From: Tribonema minus | Lineage: Eukaryota > Sar > Xanthophyceae > Tribonematales > Tribonemataceae | DNA: 64,000 nucleotides | Assembly: GCA_017506865.1 (NCBI GenBank) | Contig: JAFCMP010000153.1 | Location: 1-64,000 of the forward strand | Reading direction: 5' to 3' | Part shown: piece after piece, positions 10,901 through 22,400 of the stretch | Layout of the letters: each line of letters opens with the position of its first letter | How positions within the stretch are numbered: the stretch's first letter is position 1 | Program-made: the position numbers and the translations under genes | The notes under the pieces: model-generated | The model's database searches: none | What the model was told of the DNA's origin: nothing | Seen by the model: only the letters and a program-made list of their open reading frames with translations

Positions 10901-13344
10901 AATTCTCGCTCAGGGCGCGAAAAAGCCCAGATGATTGGCATCTAGCTGTAAGGAATCTACATGTCGTATGACAGTCTGAAAGTGTCGCAACGACAACCAC
11001 TCAAACGCCGCCGCCGCCAAATGGCATCTCGGGGTCCTCCCCTACGTCCTCCTCCATGTGCCCCCCCCCCATATGGTACCATTTATATGCAGTTCTGGTG
11101 GTCGGTGATGCCTATCAGGTGGGGTTGGTCCTCATGTTTGTACGTATGCGTGTTTGGTTATACGTGTGGGACGGAGGTGGGTAGGGGGCAAGGAGCTTGA
11201 GTTGTGTGCACATGCACGTTCCCTGCACAGCAGTGCACATCGCGCTCATGTGCTGCGATACGCAGCCATGTTGCAATGCGGCGGCCGCGGCGGCGCGGGG
11301 GACCGCAGTGAGCACTCAGCTCGTCGGCAGCTGCCGCGCAAGGCGATGATGATGCCCGCTGGCTGTGTCACCTCTTGAACTTTGTGTTGAAGTAGCTGCA
11401 TCAACCGTTTGCTAAGAGGCCCGGTACTACTTCAAGGAGAAGTGATAGGTTCGCACACACAGCTCACAGCTGTTTCTGTTGCGTATCACGGCGCCCGCAA
11501 TGGCAGGGCAGCGCTGCAGACGCGCCTGAATGCTTCCGAGATGTGCGCATTCACAGCAGAGTGGCATCGGTCGTCGGCCAATGTCGCCTGTTGTAGCGGC
11601 CCTGTTTCTGTATTTGCCTGGTTCAGTACTTCTTCCAGCAGGAGTGCCACATACATACCTCAATGTACATACCTCAAGTATGCCCACGTAGATTTTCTTG
11701 CACATGACGGCACCCCGCGGCGTCAGGGCACCTCAAATCTGTATACTTCAAAGTACGTAGCTCACAGCTTCTGTTGCGTATCGCGGCTCAGGGCGATGCC
11801 GCAGACGCGCCTGAAAGCCGCAGAGAAGCGCGCGCTGGCGGCGGAGCGGCGGCGCTCACACATATGTAACCTAATACCATCATCTCAGTGTGATAAGCGG
11901 CAACTAAAACAGGAACTGGACTCACGGCTCCTTGTGGTACATATCGCCGCACCCCGTGACCATCAGGGCGATGCTGCAGACGCGCCTCAAGGCCGCGGAG
12001 AAGCGCGCGCTGGCGGCGGAGCGGCGCCACTCCCCCGCCGATGTAGAGGGCCAGACAGGGGGGTCGTCGGATGCGGAGAACGGCGTGCGCACGCGCCGGC
12101 GCGTGGGGGAGGGCGGGCGTGCCATACAAATATCGGATCTGGCGCCCATCATCTCACGCAATCCCCAGGTACCCATGTACTGTAGTGTGAAGGAAGCATG
12201 GCCCTTGTTGATGAAGTTGTCAGAGAAGCAGTGCTGTGTTGGCAGAACGGCGTGCGCACGCGGCGGCGCGTGGGGGAGGGCAGGAGGGCCATTCAGATGT
12301 CGGATCTGGCGCCCATCACCTCGCGCAATCCCCAGGTGCTTGCAGTAGGTGATGCGTGGAAGCGGGGCGCTTGTCGTTGAAGTTCTCAAAGCTCAAGCAG
12401 CAGTCATCGTTGGCAACTCTTGGTTGTTGGAAACGTGCTCAAAGCCCAGATGATCACCGTGTATGTGTTGGAGGGGCACTTGGTCGTCTGGTTATGACGT
12501 GTTGTGGCACACAGTGCTCAGCCATGCTCAGTGTTATTTCGTGCAACGCCCCTCTCTGAGCATTGCTGCAACAACGCAATGTAGATCACGAGCTCATCCA
12601 ATTGGTGCATGCAGGGGCATGTAAAACATGCTGAAAAGTTACATCACGCAACTGTGGAAGCGTGGGTGGAAGGTTGTTTATTCTGATGTTGGCGGATTGG
12701 TGCTGGTCACCTTCCGCAGTTCTGAGACATGAGCGCAACACTAAAGCGTTGCTGCACTCAGCCCGCTGTTGTTGCTTGACACAACGTGGCGAAAGCCCAG
12801 TTTACATAGACTTCAAGTACATGATCTGAGGGTGGGGGCGCATTTCTGTACACATGTGCATCTATACATCTGCACTACTTGAGCATCAATTGTTGATGCA
12901 CCTGCATTTGTGCCCTCGTTTCGTGCAAGGAAATGCTGTGTCAGCGCTCAGGTCCAGCACCCAGGGGCGTAAGGCTGGCGTTGTCATGAGCAGCATGGAA
13001 ATTGCGTTGGCGAGTACCGACGTTGTCTCATTATTCATACTTGTGGCTGATCAGACAGTGGAAGATGCTCAGTGCGCGTGCATCAACACCCACCCCTAGC
13101 GTTACAGCGTTTTTGCTGTGTATACCTGTTTCAGGTTGCGCGGGCGGTGGACTCCATAGACCGGCTGAGCCTCACTGCGGGACGGTTCCTGAGGAACGTT
13201 CCGGCGGCGCGCGCGCTGTTCCTCATCTATCTGTTGCTTCTGCACACGTGGCTGTGCGTAGTTATATCCATGCGCTCGCAAACCATCGAGGAGTTGCATG
13301 CAGACACGGGCGCTGTCATTCCAAATCTGCCAGAGATGGGCTAG
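4934..13344 (+). CDS. Golgin-84-like Golgi coiled-coil membrane protein
   Basis: Golgin-84 family proteins tether transport vesicles to Golgi membranes. Exons: 4934-5012, 5214-6251, 7139-7282, 7787-8065, 9145-9238, 9975-10175, 10501-10693, 11967-12168, 13135-13344, about 813 aa. The N-terminus (MSKWINYATNLLDSVDSIA) fits the family's start. Exon 2 is low complexity (polyQ, Pro/Ala/Gly-rich). Exons 3-8 are Glu/Ala/Arg-rich coiled coil. The last exon has the family's ending: AVDSIDRLSLTAGRFLR, a membrane anchor (ALFLIYLLLLHTWLCVVI) and a short tail. All junctions from exon 2 on agree in phase with GT-AG borders. Exon 1 ends in phase 1 but exon 2 opens in phase 0, so a small exon or a different border is missing there. 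Intron echoes are listed separately. Confidence 0.85.
6991..7047 (+). repeat. Echo of golgin exon 3, 5' edge
   Basis: Reads VVEEKLRHQEQELRKAA, matching the start of the real exon at 7139 (ELEERLRHQEEELREAA). It is preceded by an AG and lies 92 bases upstream of the exon. Confidence 0.8.
8176..8225 (+). repeat. Echo of golgin exon 4, 3' edge
   Basis: Repeats the end of the exon that closes at 8065 (RQRQEQLE then GTGCGCGC). The copy keeps the donor and the first intron bases. The flanking intron (GTGCTGCT...GGAGGAAGG) is also repeated, near 8105, 8245 and 8330. Confidence 0.8.
8735..8830. repeat. Short tandem duplication inside a golgin intron
   Basis: A unit of about 55 bases (TGTTGGAATATGATGCATAC... 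GCTCTTAG) is repeated once with changes. The surrounding intron 8066-9144 otherwise shows nothing I recognise. Confidence 0.6.
9868..9940 (+). repeat. Dispersed repeat shared with 56341-56415
   Basis: See the partner entry. The copy lies just upstream of golgin exon 6. Confidence 0.75.
10220..10395 (+). repeat. Two echoes of golgin exon 6, 3' edge
   Basis: The exon end at 10175 (GCTGCCACCGCACATGCAG then GTATGCA) recurs near 10245-10270 (GCCGCACATGCAG, GTATACA) and 10345-10390 (GAGCGCTGCCACATCACATGCAG, GTATGCA). Both keep donor-like GTAT. Confidence 0.85.
10808..10850 (+). repeat. Echo of golgin exon 7, 3' edge
   Basis: GAAGGTGGCGGGTGAGCTCG and a following GCGAGAG plus GTGAG repeat the end of the exon that closes at 10693 (KVADELACER, then GTGGGC). 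Confidence 0.7.
11490..11870 (+). repeat. Two echoes of golgin exon 8, 5' edge
   Basis: The exon start at 11967 (AMLQTRLKAAEKRALAAERR) is repeated at about 11785-11865 (AMPQTRLKAAEKRALAAERR, nearly perfect, preceded by CAG) and about 11500-11575 (AALQTRLNASEMCAFTAE). Intron sequence before each copy is also shared (CTCACAGCT...TGTTGCGTATC). Confidence 0.9.
12246..12335 (+). repeat. Echo of golgin exon 8, 3' edge; possible alternative exon
   Basis: A nearly identical 90-base copy of the end of exon 8, running from NGVRTRRRVGEG to SDLAPITSRNPQ. It has an AG just before it and a GT just after, is exactly 30 codons, and is phase 0 on both sides. It could therefore be spliced in without breaking the frame. 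See findings. Confidence 0.85.
12336..13134. other. Last golgin intron, nothing recognised
   Basis: Sequence between the exon 8 echo and the membrane-anchor exon. I see no coding or repeat structure beyond scattered CTTCAAG and CTCAG motifs. Confidence 0.5.
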
Positions 13345-14046
13345 TATTGATTTTGTAGGGAAGTGTGCAGTTCTGTGAGCTCGCTCACTGAAGTATGTGT
13401 GTGTACTTTTATTATATGTGTGTACTTTCGTGACCCACTGGCTACCAATGAGAAACTGTGGTGATCAGCTATGTAGAAAGGTTGAGTGATTTGTTCTTTT
13501 CTTTCCATCGTGCTGCTCTGTTGTGGCCCAGCTGTGATGATGCTTTTCAATGCCACATGCACTCCTTGCATGAGATGTGCGGTGAAGGCGTTTGGAAACG
13601 CTTGTAGACCTGTATTCTATATGCACAGAAGCTGTATGCTCACCATGCCAGCAGTATGATGGCATTGAATTGGACTGTGGCAACGAATTGCAGTGCGTTT
13701 GCGCGCCCTAAGCAAGAATCAACCCCAAGGTAGTGTGTGCATCAACAGCTGTCACGTGCATGCGGATACGGTGCTTACACGTTCCGCACGTCACCAGCTT
13801 CGATTATGTTGCACGGCAGAATCCATTCTCACTCAGTCATCATCGCGCAGCCCATCGACAGTACTTGTGTTGATTTCATGAAATCCCCCACTTGGTGAAG
13901 GAGCCCCCCCCCCCCCCTCCCAAAGGCCAGTGTCGAAATACAGGGCTTTTTGCCAATGCTCATGTGGCCAGCAAGGCGACACCTCACCCACGGATTCCCG
14001 TGCAAGAGTCATCATTGTTCAACTTGAAGTGCAGACGTCAGGTGAC
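13345..14046. other. Intergenic, nothing recognised
   Basis: Between the golgin stop codon and the start of the Smr inverted repeat. It holds a C-rich run near 13906-13918 and no gene I can support. Confidence 0.5.
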
Positions 14047-14619
14047 GCTCAATGCAGCCAAGGTACCAGGAGGCTCTGGTCGAGGTGACCCTCCGGATCT
14101 TCTATGAGATCAACAGGCGACGGGAGATTGCCGGGCGTATCCGGCGGCAATGCGCCCGTGCTTTCGCCACGTACACAGAGGTGGAAGGCGAGGACCCCCC
14201 CCCTGGGCGTAATGCCCAACACCGACGACGTGTTCCTATTGGACCTCCACGCACTGGAGGTAGCAATGGTGGACATCCTCTTCACGTTGGTGTTGGAGGA
14301 TCTGCTGAGGAGCTGCGGCAGCCTCGTGTTCATCGTGGGCCAGGCTTTGCACAGTCGACCGCGCAAGCAGGGGAAGAAAGGGGTGCTGAGGGGCGCAGTT
14401 GTAGACAACAGGTCGGCAAGGGGTTATGGCATCAGCGCCTACACCCAGGAGAAGGGCGCTTTCGCCGTGTCTACCAAGGCAGCCTATGAGCGTGCCACTT
14501 CCACAGGTGTCAGCATTGAGAGCGCCCCTGTGGAGTCCGCAGAGCAGCAGGCCGAGGCCGACGTTGACGTAGAGTCAGATTCGGACATGGAAGACTCTGG
14601 CCTGTTTGGGTACGACTAG
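14047..14619 (+). pseudogene. Smr-domain protein, left arm of an inverted pair (decayed)
   Basis: Smr (small MutS-related) domains are found in nucleases and RNA/DNA-binding proteins. This copy has LLDLHALEV, a spacer, then IVGQALHS and a conserved LRGAVVDN stretch, followed by an acidic tail ending SGLFGYD. The LDLH and HS motifs are the domain's landmarks, although the usual GxG before HS is not kept. The 5' part (YQEALVEVTLRIFYEINRR) is in a different frame from the domain, so there is a frameshift between about 14110 and 14210. Homology to the other arm starts abruptly near 14047, so this copy is 5' truncated. Confidence 0.6.
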
Positions 14620-14965
14620 AGTCGTGTACAGGGGCTAAATGCCTTGTGTGGACTGACCTAGTTTCATCTCAGACTCGGACGCTGACCGCTCTGTATTTAG
14701 GACTCGTTGAGTTCGATGAGAGACCAAGAAGTGTAGGTCAGTCCACACAAGGCATGTAACCCTTGTATACATCTCTAGTCGTACTCAAACAGGCCAGAAT
14801 CTTCTGTGGACTGACCTACACTTCGTAGTCTCTCATCTTACTCAAACGGTCTAAATACACAGCGGTCAGCGTCCGAGTCTACGGAGCAACTAGATCAGTC
14901 CACACAAGGCATTTAGCCCCTGTACACAACTCTATAGTGCTATAGTCGTACTCAAACAGGCCAGA
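14615..14965. repeat. Centre of the Smr inverted repeat, with nested tail copies
   Basis: The tail of the left arm (GTACGACTAGAGTCGTGTAC...) appears again inverted at about 14735-14800 and again at about 14880-14965. A block containing CGGACGCTGACCGC and AGTGTAGGTCAGTCCACA is present in both orientations. The centre is thus a nest of at least three tail copies. Confidence 0.75.
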
Positions 14966-15851
14966 GTCTTCCGTGTCAGAGTCCGACTCTACATCAACGT
15001 CGGCCTCGGCCTCGGCCTGCTGCTCTACGGACTCCACAGGGGCGCTCTCAAAGCTGACACCTGAAGAAGTGGCCCGCTCGTAGGCTGCCTTGGTGAAGAC
15101 AGCGAAAGCGCCCTTCTCCTGGGTGTAGGCGCTGATGCCATAACCCCTTGCAGCCGCGTTGTCGACCACAGCGCCCCTCAGCATCCTTTTCTTTCCCCCC
15201 TGCTTGCACGGCCGACTGTGGGCACTGTAGCCTACAATGATTACCAGGCTACCGTAGCTCTTGAGCAGATCGTCAAGCACCAACGTGAACTTCTTGAAGA
15301 GTATCATGTGTCCACCGTTGCTATGTACCTGCAGTGCGTGGAGGTCCAATGCGATCATGTCGTCGGTGTTGTGCATCATACCCAGGGGGCGCCGAGGGGC
15401 CCTCGCTTCCCACCTCCCTGTAGGCAAAAGCACGAGTGCATCGCCGGATACGCCCAGCAATTCTCCTCGCCTGTTGATCTCATGAAAGATGCGAAGGGTT
15501 ACTATCATCAACGCCTCCTGATATGCCGCCTTGGCTGCACTCCAGGCTTTCAGCAACCGCTGCTGCAGCTCCCCAGCACCGCCTGCTCCTGCCGTGGACC
15601 GAGGGGTCTACATCGCCGGATCCAAAAATCTGATCTTGATGGATGTGTTGTTCATTGAATGACACAGCGCCCCCCCCCGCACTATGTGCACAGGCAGATG
15701 AATCCATTGGTAGTATAGCCGCATCAGCTCCAGAACCGCAGCCATGCCAGCTCGGTGTACACCTGATACGGAAGGCCGCCCCATAACACACTTTGTCAGG
15801 ATCTCTCTCGAACGCCGCCACAAACAAGGCTGTTGTTTCTTCCAGTTGCAT
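14879..15851 (-). pseudogene. Smr-domain protein, right arm of an inverted pair (longer copy)
   Basis: The open part (15556-14879, 225 codons) reads YQEALMIVTLRIFHEINRRG, then LDLHALQV, IIVGYSAHS, LRGAVVDNAAARGYG and an acidic, Glu/Asp-rich end. It is the better Smr copy. Upstream pieces (MQLEETTALFVAAFERDP at 15851; VHRAGMAAVLELMRLYY near 15760-15710) look like the same protein but in other frames, and an in-frame TAG occurs near 15612. The gene is therefore broken, or it is spliced in a way I cannot see. Confidence 0.6.
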
Positions 15852-16040
15852 AACATCTTTTTTATTCGGGGCTGCTTTTTATATTGACAGAGGAGTGCAG
15901 CGCAATGTGGGATGGCGAGAGAGAGAGAGGGGGGCAGAGGGAGCCAGGGAGGAGTCATGCAGTTCAACGGGGAGAGGGGGGGGAGTGCTGGCGTACAGCT
16001 CATTGCTTGTTCCTGATAGGAGAGTGGAGACTGCGGCGTG

Positions 16041-16640
16041 TTCGCTCGAGCGGGATCGTGAAAGCGAGCCAGCTACGGTCACCGTGCGGCTAACATCATG
16101 TAGTGCAGGCGTTTGCGTCAAGCAAGCGCCCTCTCGTGGTGGCCAATTGAGAGTCTTAGACCTGGCTTGCACCGCCTGCAGTGAGCGAAGCTCGCGCAGC
16201 AGCTCTCACGCTCCTACAAGGGCCTGCAAGGAGTTGCGTCAGCTGTGCCTCCCCGAACGCTGGCGACGAAGGGGGCGCTTGGACGGCAGCTGCGACAAGG
16301 TACAGATATGGCACGTGCTTGCGTAATTCTTGAATGAAGTTCAGGTTGAGGTTTGACCCGCCTATTTTGTACACTTTGTTGCTCGGCGCCTCGCAGGATC
16401 AGGATCGACAGGCGGAGTCCGGGGCGGACCTGGCGTGGCACGTGCTGCTGGTGTCATGAAGGAGTGGCGATGACTGCGTGTTCGCTCGAGCGGGATCGTG
16501 AAAGCGAGCCAGCTACGGTCACCGTGCGGCTAACATCATGTAGTGCAGGCTTTTGCGTCAAGCAAGCGCCATCTCGTGGTGGCCAATTGAGAGTCTTAGA
16601 CCTGGCTTGCACCGCCTGCAGTGAGCGAAGCTCGCGCAGC
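16041..16640 (+). repeat. 160 bp direct repeat carrying a splice acceptor
   Basis: 16041-16200 and 16481-16640 are identical except for about two bases. Both end in CTCGCGCAG plus C, a good 3' splice site, and each copy is followed by a different sequence that reads as an exon (16200-16299 and 16640-16738). Confidence 0.95.
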
Positions 16641-17428
16641 ATCCTCTTCTTCTTCTTGGGACCAGCACTGTACGCGTACGCGCCCTGTCGGCACCTCGAT
16701 CATCCGCGGAGCACCGCACCGGACGACTGCGCCATCAGGTACGATATACTGAGATTGCGACGTTGCGCCTGTGTCTCTTACACTTGCACTTGCCTTGTGC
16801 CTCTGCTGACCATATCTGTGCTGTGCTGACTTCTGTGACTGCCCTTCTTCGTTGTCTCAGGAGGGTTTGGACGTGGTGGATGTACTCGGCAAGCTGGCCT
16901 CTCCTCTGTTTGTCATCTCTTCTAAGGACTGGGGCTCTCTGGCTGCCTTGGCCCACAGCGGGAATGCGGCTGCCCGGTACGGGGGCAGGTCAGTGGCTGT
17001 GTTGTTGTGCTGGACGTGTCAAAACTGAAGTGCAGTTGTTCACGAATACTGAAGTGCAGTTGTTCACGTGATGCTTGTTTTTTTTGTGCAGGTGACGTTC
17101 ATCAGCTGTGTGTACGTGCGTGCGCGCACGTTGTGTTCGCGCGAGCGCGTGCTCACGTTTCGGTTTGCGACAGTGTGTGCTGGTCATATATAGTGGCCAG
17201 CCATTGCTTGCTCATCGCAAGCTGAAGCCCTCAAGTAGTGCCGTGCTCTGCTGTGTCAGCGAAGGACTCACTCTGGCACTTTTCAGACAACCACTTCTCA
17301 CTGTGTGCGTTTCTTGTGCTGCTCTTTCTTTTGCTTCCTCTGCTGCACATGCTCCCCCACCATCCTGGCAAGAATCAAGAGCAGCGGGGCTTGCTGAGGG
17401 CCCCACTGAAGTTTGCCAACTAGTGTAG
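16200..17428 (+). CDS. Unrecognised multi-exon gene
   Basis: Four segments with GT-AG borders agree in phase: 16200-16299 (ends RRRGRLDGSCDK), 16397-16450 (DQDRQAESGADLAWHVLL), 16640-16738 (HPLLLLLGTSTVRVRAL... LRHQ) and 16861-16988 (LDVVDVLGKLASPLFVISSK, then DWGSLAALAHSGNAAARYGG). A last exon starts at 17287. Read in phase it gives QPLLTVCVSCAALSF and stops at 17428; read one frame over it gives a strong membrane segment (LCAFLVLLFLLLPLLHML) and stops at 17423. I do not recognise the family. The 160 bp repeat supplies the acceptors of two different exons. Codon use in 16861-16988 looks genuine; the rest is less sure. Confidence 0.4.
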
Positions 17429-17540
17429 TATGCGCTCCGCTCAATACTGCATACCTGCTACGGTTCCATCCGAAGCGTAGCGAGTCGGCGCTGGGGCTGG
17501 CGCTTTATTGTAACTTCAAATTCTTCGGAGGGCTAAATGG

Positions 17541-18210
17541 TAGTGTTCTGAGCCGATGCCATCGGCCGGCTTTTCGGCTTTCCAGATATGGATCGGCCGG
17601 CTTTTTCGGCTTTTTCGGCTTAATCGGCTGTCATCGGCTTTTCGGCTATTTGGCCGGCTTTTCGCCACAACCGGCTTCTGTCAGGGTCTTTTTTTGCTGA
17701 TCACTCGTGCGAGCACTCTTGTCTCAATACTGGTTGGAACAGCACTGTAACTTGCAAACCAAGCAGACTGCTCAGCATCCTCAAGCACATTCCTGTGTTT
17801 GGCGAAAGCTGTTCAAATTGTGTTGATGCCTAACCGTGCTGCTCAACCACGCACCAATAACAGCAGAGTGACTGCCCACCACCGCAGAGAAGAGAACGTA
17901 TACTCTCTGCGCCATATCCGAAACCATTCCACTCGTCATGCTTTGCTTCTCAAGCTCAAGCGTGCTGGCACGACAACCCAACGTCAAGCTATGGATCCGT
18001 TGGTGTCGCAACAGTTAGCTTCGAAGTAGCTACCATCTGCAGCATTGCTTGCAGGCACACTGAGGCGCGAAAGGCCTCACAACTACTTGATTAGGCCTAA
18101 TAGGCACATAATAGAAAAAGCCGAAAAGCCGACTGAGCGATCGGCCGGCTTTTCGGCTTTCTGTTTTAGCCGAAGCCGATCGGCTTAGCCGACTTCGGCT
18201 CAGAACACTA
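17541..18210. mobile_element. Non-autonomous TIR element with GCCGA-rich ends
   Basis: Starts TAGTGTTCTGAGCCGA and ends with the reverse complement (TTCGGCTCAGAACACTA). Both subterminal regions are packed with GCCGA/TCGGC units such as GGCCGGCTTTTCGGCTTT (17555-17690, 18115-18200). Such ends are typical of hAT-type elements. I see only a possible 3-base duplication (TGG) at the borders, not the 8 bp expected for hAT. The interior encodes nothing I recognise. Confidence 0.7.
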
Positions 18211-19430
18211 TGGATTCCTGTTACAAGTCATGCAATGCATATTGATATCCTATCTCGTCTGCTGCTGCTGCTTCGTGTACAGCTTGCTTTCTCAGCGTTT
18301 TGCTGCTGAACAGTGTGGCATGTTGCTGCTCCTTGTGCGCTGCTTTGTCTCAACGTTAAGTGCTAATTGTGATCATTTGGATGCGCGTCTTGCTTGGTGA
18401 CTTTCAGAAGGATATGCAAGGGGGTTGGGGGGGTTGTGAAAACTGGTATAGAGATGCAGCTTCACATGTCTGCCATGCCTATTGTAGATATTCTCACCTC
18501 TTGCACATCCCTGCAGCATCAAAGTTATTGTGCACCAGCGATCGGCTCATTGCTGCTGCCCTTAGGCTGTTCATGACACGCGTTTGCTGATAAAACTCTC
18601 CTAGACTTGCTTGCAGCGAATTTTTGCATTGAAGCTCAATCATGCAAAGATTACCAACGCTTCACATGTTGGTGCTAACTGCTGCAGAATGAAACAACAA
18701 ATGCGCTCACTGTTTGCCGTGCCTGACATATGGCTACTCTGCACCATGTGCTGAGGCTCACATTATGCTCGATGCCATTGCCCAATGACCCATGCAGCAC
18801 AACTGTAGACGCTTATGCAATGTCGTGCTGTCAGTGCCAACATGGCGATGTGGATGCGCTTGAAATCCACTGTGGGGAGGACAAACTTGCAAGCAACTGA
18901 CTTACATATGTCGTCCGCATTCCATCAACGTACCTTTAATACGTACCTTATTTGATAGTCATTTTCTGGACATGAATGCAGCTCGTAGCGCCAGAGAAGT
19001 GGTGTCCGCTGTTTGTCTTTTGATCTAAGCGGGTAGCCATGACAGTGCGAATCACTGGTAAACAATATGAGCCACAACGTACCTCTACAAATGGAAGCTG
19101 CCGCACAGAAAGGCTGCTAGTGAGGGATCGCTCCCAGCAGCGAGCAAGTGCGAAAACTTCAACGAGAAAAGTGCGCGCAGCGCCTACTTCAATTTGCATA
19201 CTCTCCAGTCTGCACTGTCAATGACATGCATGTGTGCCAAAAAATCCAAAGCACTTGGTGCAGCACCTCCCTGGACACACTGGCAGCACACAGAGGCACG
19301 CAAACAGAGAATTTCTCAGCACGTCATGCGCTGGCTGGATACATTCAGGGGCGAACATACGGAAAAGAGTTATGCAAGTGCCTTTTGACTTGTACAAATT
19401 CATTTGTGTCCCCCGCCCCCCAGGGGCCTA
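18211..19430. other. Intergenic, nothing recognised
   Basis: Mid-GC sequence between the TIR element and the glutaredoxin stop codon. No exon-like segment on either strand. Confidence 0.5.
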
Positions 19431-19435
19431 CGCGT

Positions 19436-22400
19436 CTATTTCCCCTGCACCAGGCCGGCTTCTTTGAGCATTGTCTCAAGCTCGCCACTCTTGTGCATCT
19501 GCGTCATGATGTCACAGCCGCCCACAAACTCGCCGTTGAGGTATACCTGCAGTGCGGATGCAAGTGCAGCCAGGGCAAAATCAGCGCACTGAGAGCCTTG
19601 CCAGACACTCGTCATCACCACCTTTTGCGCATTGAGTGAGCATCGCGACAAGAAAAAGCTTGGCAGCACAACAGCACAAGTACTTGTCTGATTGCTCTGG
19701 GCTATGTTGCGGTGGCGCTGTGTGCCCAGCTTGCTGCGCACATGTGCAAGCAAGGCATAATTGTCACTGTGCCGCAAGGTAACAAACAGTCTGGGATACA
19801 AGTGACCTTGAACACACTGGTTGCGCCACGCCAGCAGCAATGAAAGATGTGCCGCATTTGCCAGTATGCGAGGCTTGCGCAGTGTAATGGAATTTCCGGA
19901 TCACTCTGACACTTGACGATACACTCGCCTCACGGTAGCGTGGAAGGCTTCGCGCTGAAACCACAAGCATGTGCGCGTATGCCACACTCTACGCTGAACG
20001 CTTCATCAACGGCGTCCTGGTGCAAGTTTGTACCTCGAGCTTCAAGTTGGTCAAACGCAACTTCAGTATATGCGTTTCTTGCCTGGGGAATGGTCGGCCA
20101 GTCGCTGAACTTCTTAACGCCTTCGCGGATGGCGGGGTAGTCGAGTATGTTGATGGAGGAGAAGTCCACCCCCTGGGCGTGAAGAATGCGCACCACCTGC
20201 ACAGCAGCAGCGCTCAGCACCCGGCACAAACAAAAACACTTGAGCGCATTGTTGCGAGCGTGCGGACAACGTGTGCGGCTTTGAGTATGTGTGCAGTGTG
20301 CTGATCACTTCAAGTTTGAGGATGTAGCCACGACCTGCACATGAAGAATGCACACGACCTGCACAGCAGCGCTCAGCGCCCATTTAAGATATGCTTGAGC
20401 GCATTTTCCTGAGCCAGCCGACAACGAGTATAGTTGTGCAGTGTGACTATCACTTCAACATTGAGGATGCAGCCAAGCCTTGCGCACGAAGAATGCGCCC
20501 CACCTGCACAGCAGCGCTCAGCATCAACAAACATGCGACAGCGCATTCTCTCCTGAACGAGAACAAAAGAAAGGATGGAAGATGCGTGTACAAAGCGTTT
20601 TACTTAACGGCGAGCGTGATAGCGCGCAGCAAGTGCCAGCCACTTCGCTGTGTGTAAAACCCTACAAATGGACGACGAAGCCATGGGCTTGACAGATAAT
20701 GCAGGGTGCACATCACCTGTGAGGCACTGCTCAGCATGCAGCACGATACACACACTCCAGAGAGACAGCCGTATACGCACTGAAACCGTTTCACATTGTG
20801 GTTCAACACGTGAAGAGGTTGAGGGCAACGATGCACAATCCGACTGTACACCTACATGGAACCTACAACCGACCCTCTCTGTGGCGCATGCTCAATTTGC
20901 CCAGTGCGCCCACTGCGCCAACACGCGTAAGAATTCTGCAAAGCGGGGGTCAAATGCAGAGGCCCTTCGCAAACCCTCGCATCATACCTGCATACTGAAG
21001 CCACATGCTGGCGCCGAGGGCGTGCCCTTCATATATACCATCAGCTTGTTGTCCCGGACCTGTAATTTAGCGACAACAGCATTGATAGGGATGGTGAGAT
21101 ACCATAATTGGCAAGCCCAATGTGTCAAACCAACGTTGAGTATACCATGTAAACGACGACCGCAGTCAGCGGGAACGAACTGCGAATAAATTGGGTTCCT
21201 CGCTGCAGCTGCTGCGCGCAGCGAAACTGAATGTACATGAGCACTGCTGCTGCTGAGGAGTACTGCTAGTCAAATCCGAGCGCTGCTGACCCCAGTGACT
21301 GCAGTCGATCGCAGATTGCTGTTAAAGTCTCAGCATCATGCTCGTATTCATGCTCCAAAAACCTGAGAACCACATCTTGAGGACATGCTCATTAACAATT
21401 GGAATTACAGATAGGGTCGAGTTGGGGTTTGCTGTCAAAGCAAAGCCAGCTGGCTTGACAGTGAGCCGATCGCGGCTTGCTAATGAGCTCACTGGCACAG
21501 GGCCTTCTGATGCAACTTGACTTGGACAATCCAAGCGTGGTCCTACACTGTTCCGTTTAACATCAGCAGATATAAAATGTACATGGGTACCAACGATTTG
21601 ATCACTGAAAAACCGACAGCAAGCGCAGAAACTAAAAATGCACTGCTGGAAGCTTCACTGTAAGAAGTTAGCTGAAAGCAGTAACGCGTGAGGTCTGCGG
21701 TGAGGATTAAGCTCAACATGAACACTGCTGCAAACGAAAACTTGGGTACTGGCAGTGACCTCAGAGGCAGTGACCTCAGAGGCAGCATGCTTGCCAGCAG
21801 CGTGATCTCAGAGGCAGCATGCTTGCCAGCAGCGTGATGGCAAGTGCCCGATGCCAGCAGTTACTGGCGCAGGTGATAGGTTTGCTATAGTACTGATAAG
21901 TCCAGTAATATTTGAGTTACTGTCTGTGGCGTTGGCCGAGTGGTACATGAGGACGAGTGTTGACCTCAATTGCCAGTCGTCCTCTGTCTGACTAACAACA
22001 CCCACTGCGGTCGCGATGCAAGCCTTGACAGCGGCTGCCAGAGTGCGTCATGCAAGGCACGTTTTGCTGGTTATGAAACCCATACACACGGCGCGTTCAG
22101 CGCCGTAAAACGCGCAAAATTGGTTTACTTCGCGTGAGCTAGGACAGAGACATCCACGGCCTGGTGTCATGCAATCACTGAGTACCAACTTCACGAATGG
22201 AACATGGCCTCAAAGGTGAACTTAGAACTGAACAGCCACAGCTGGTGGATCGCCGCCAGCCAAGCAGAGTAACGTGTGTGAGCGCATACCAATAACTGAT
22301 CTAAAGCAGACCTTGACTCTGACACTGATTGGGCCCCCGACGCGTTCTGACGGAGCGCAGTTGCAGTTGCAGGTATATCTATACCACCGGCCATCCAGTC

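Noticed and set aside
17541-18210. CACTA (En/Spm) transposon
   Set aside because: The termini read TAGTG...CACTA, the reverse of the CACTA superfamily's 5' CACTA...TAGTG 3'.
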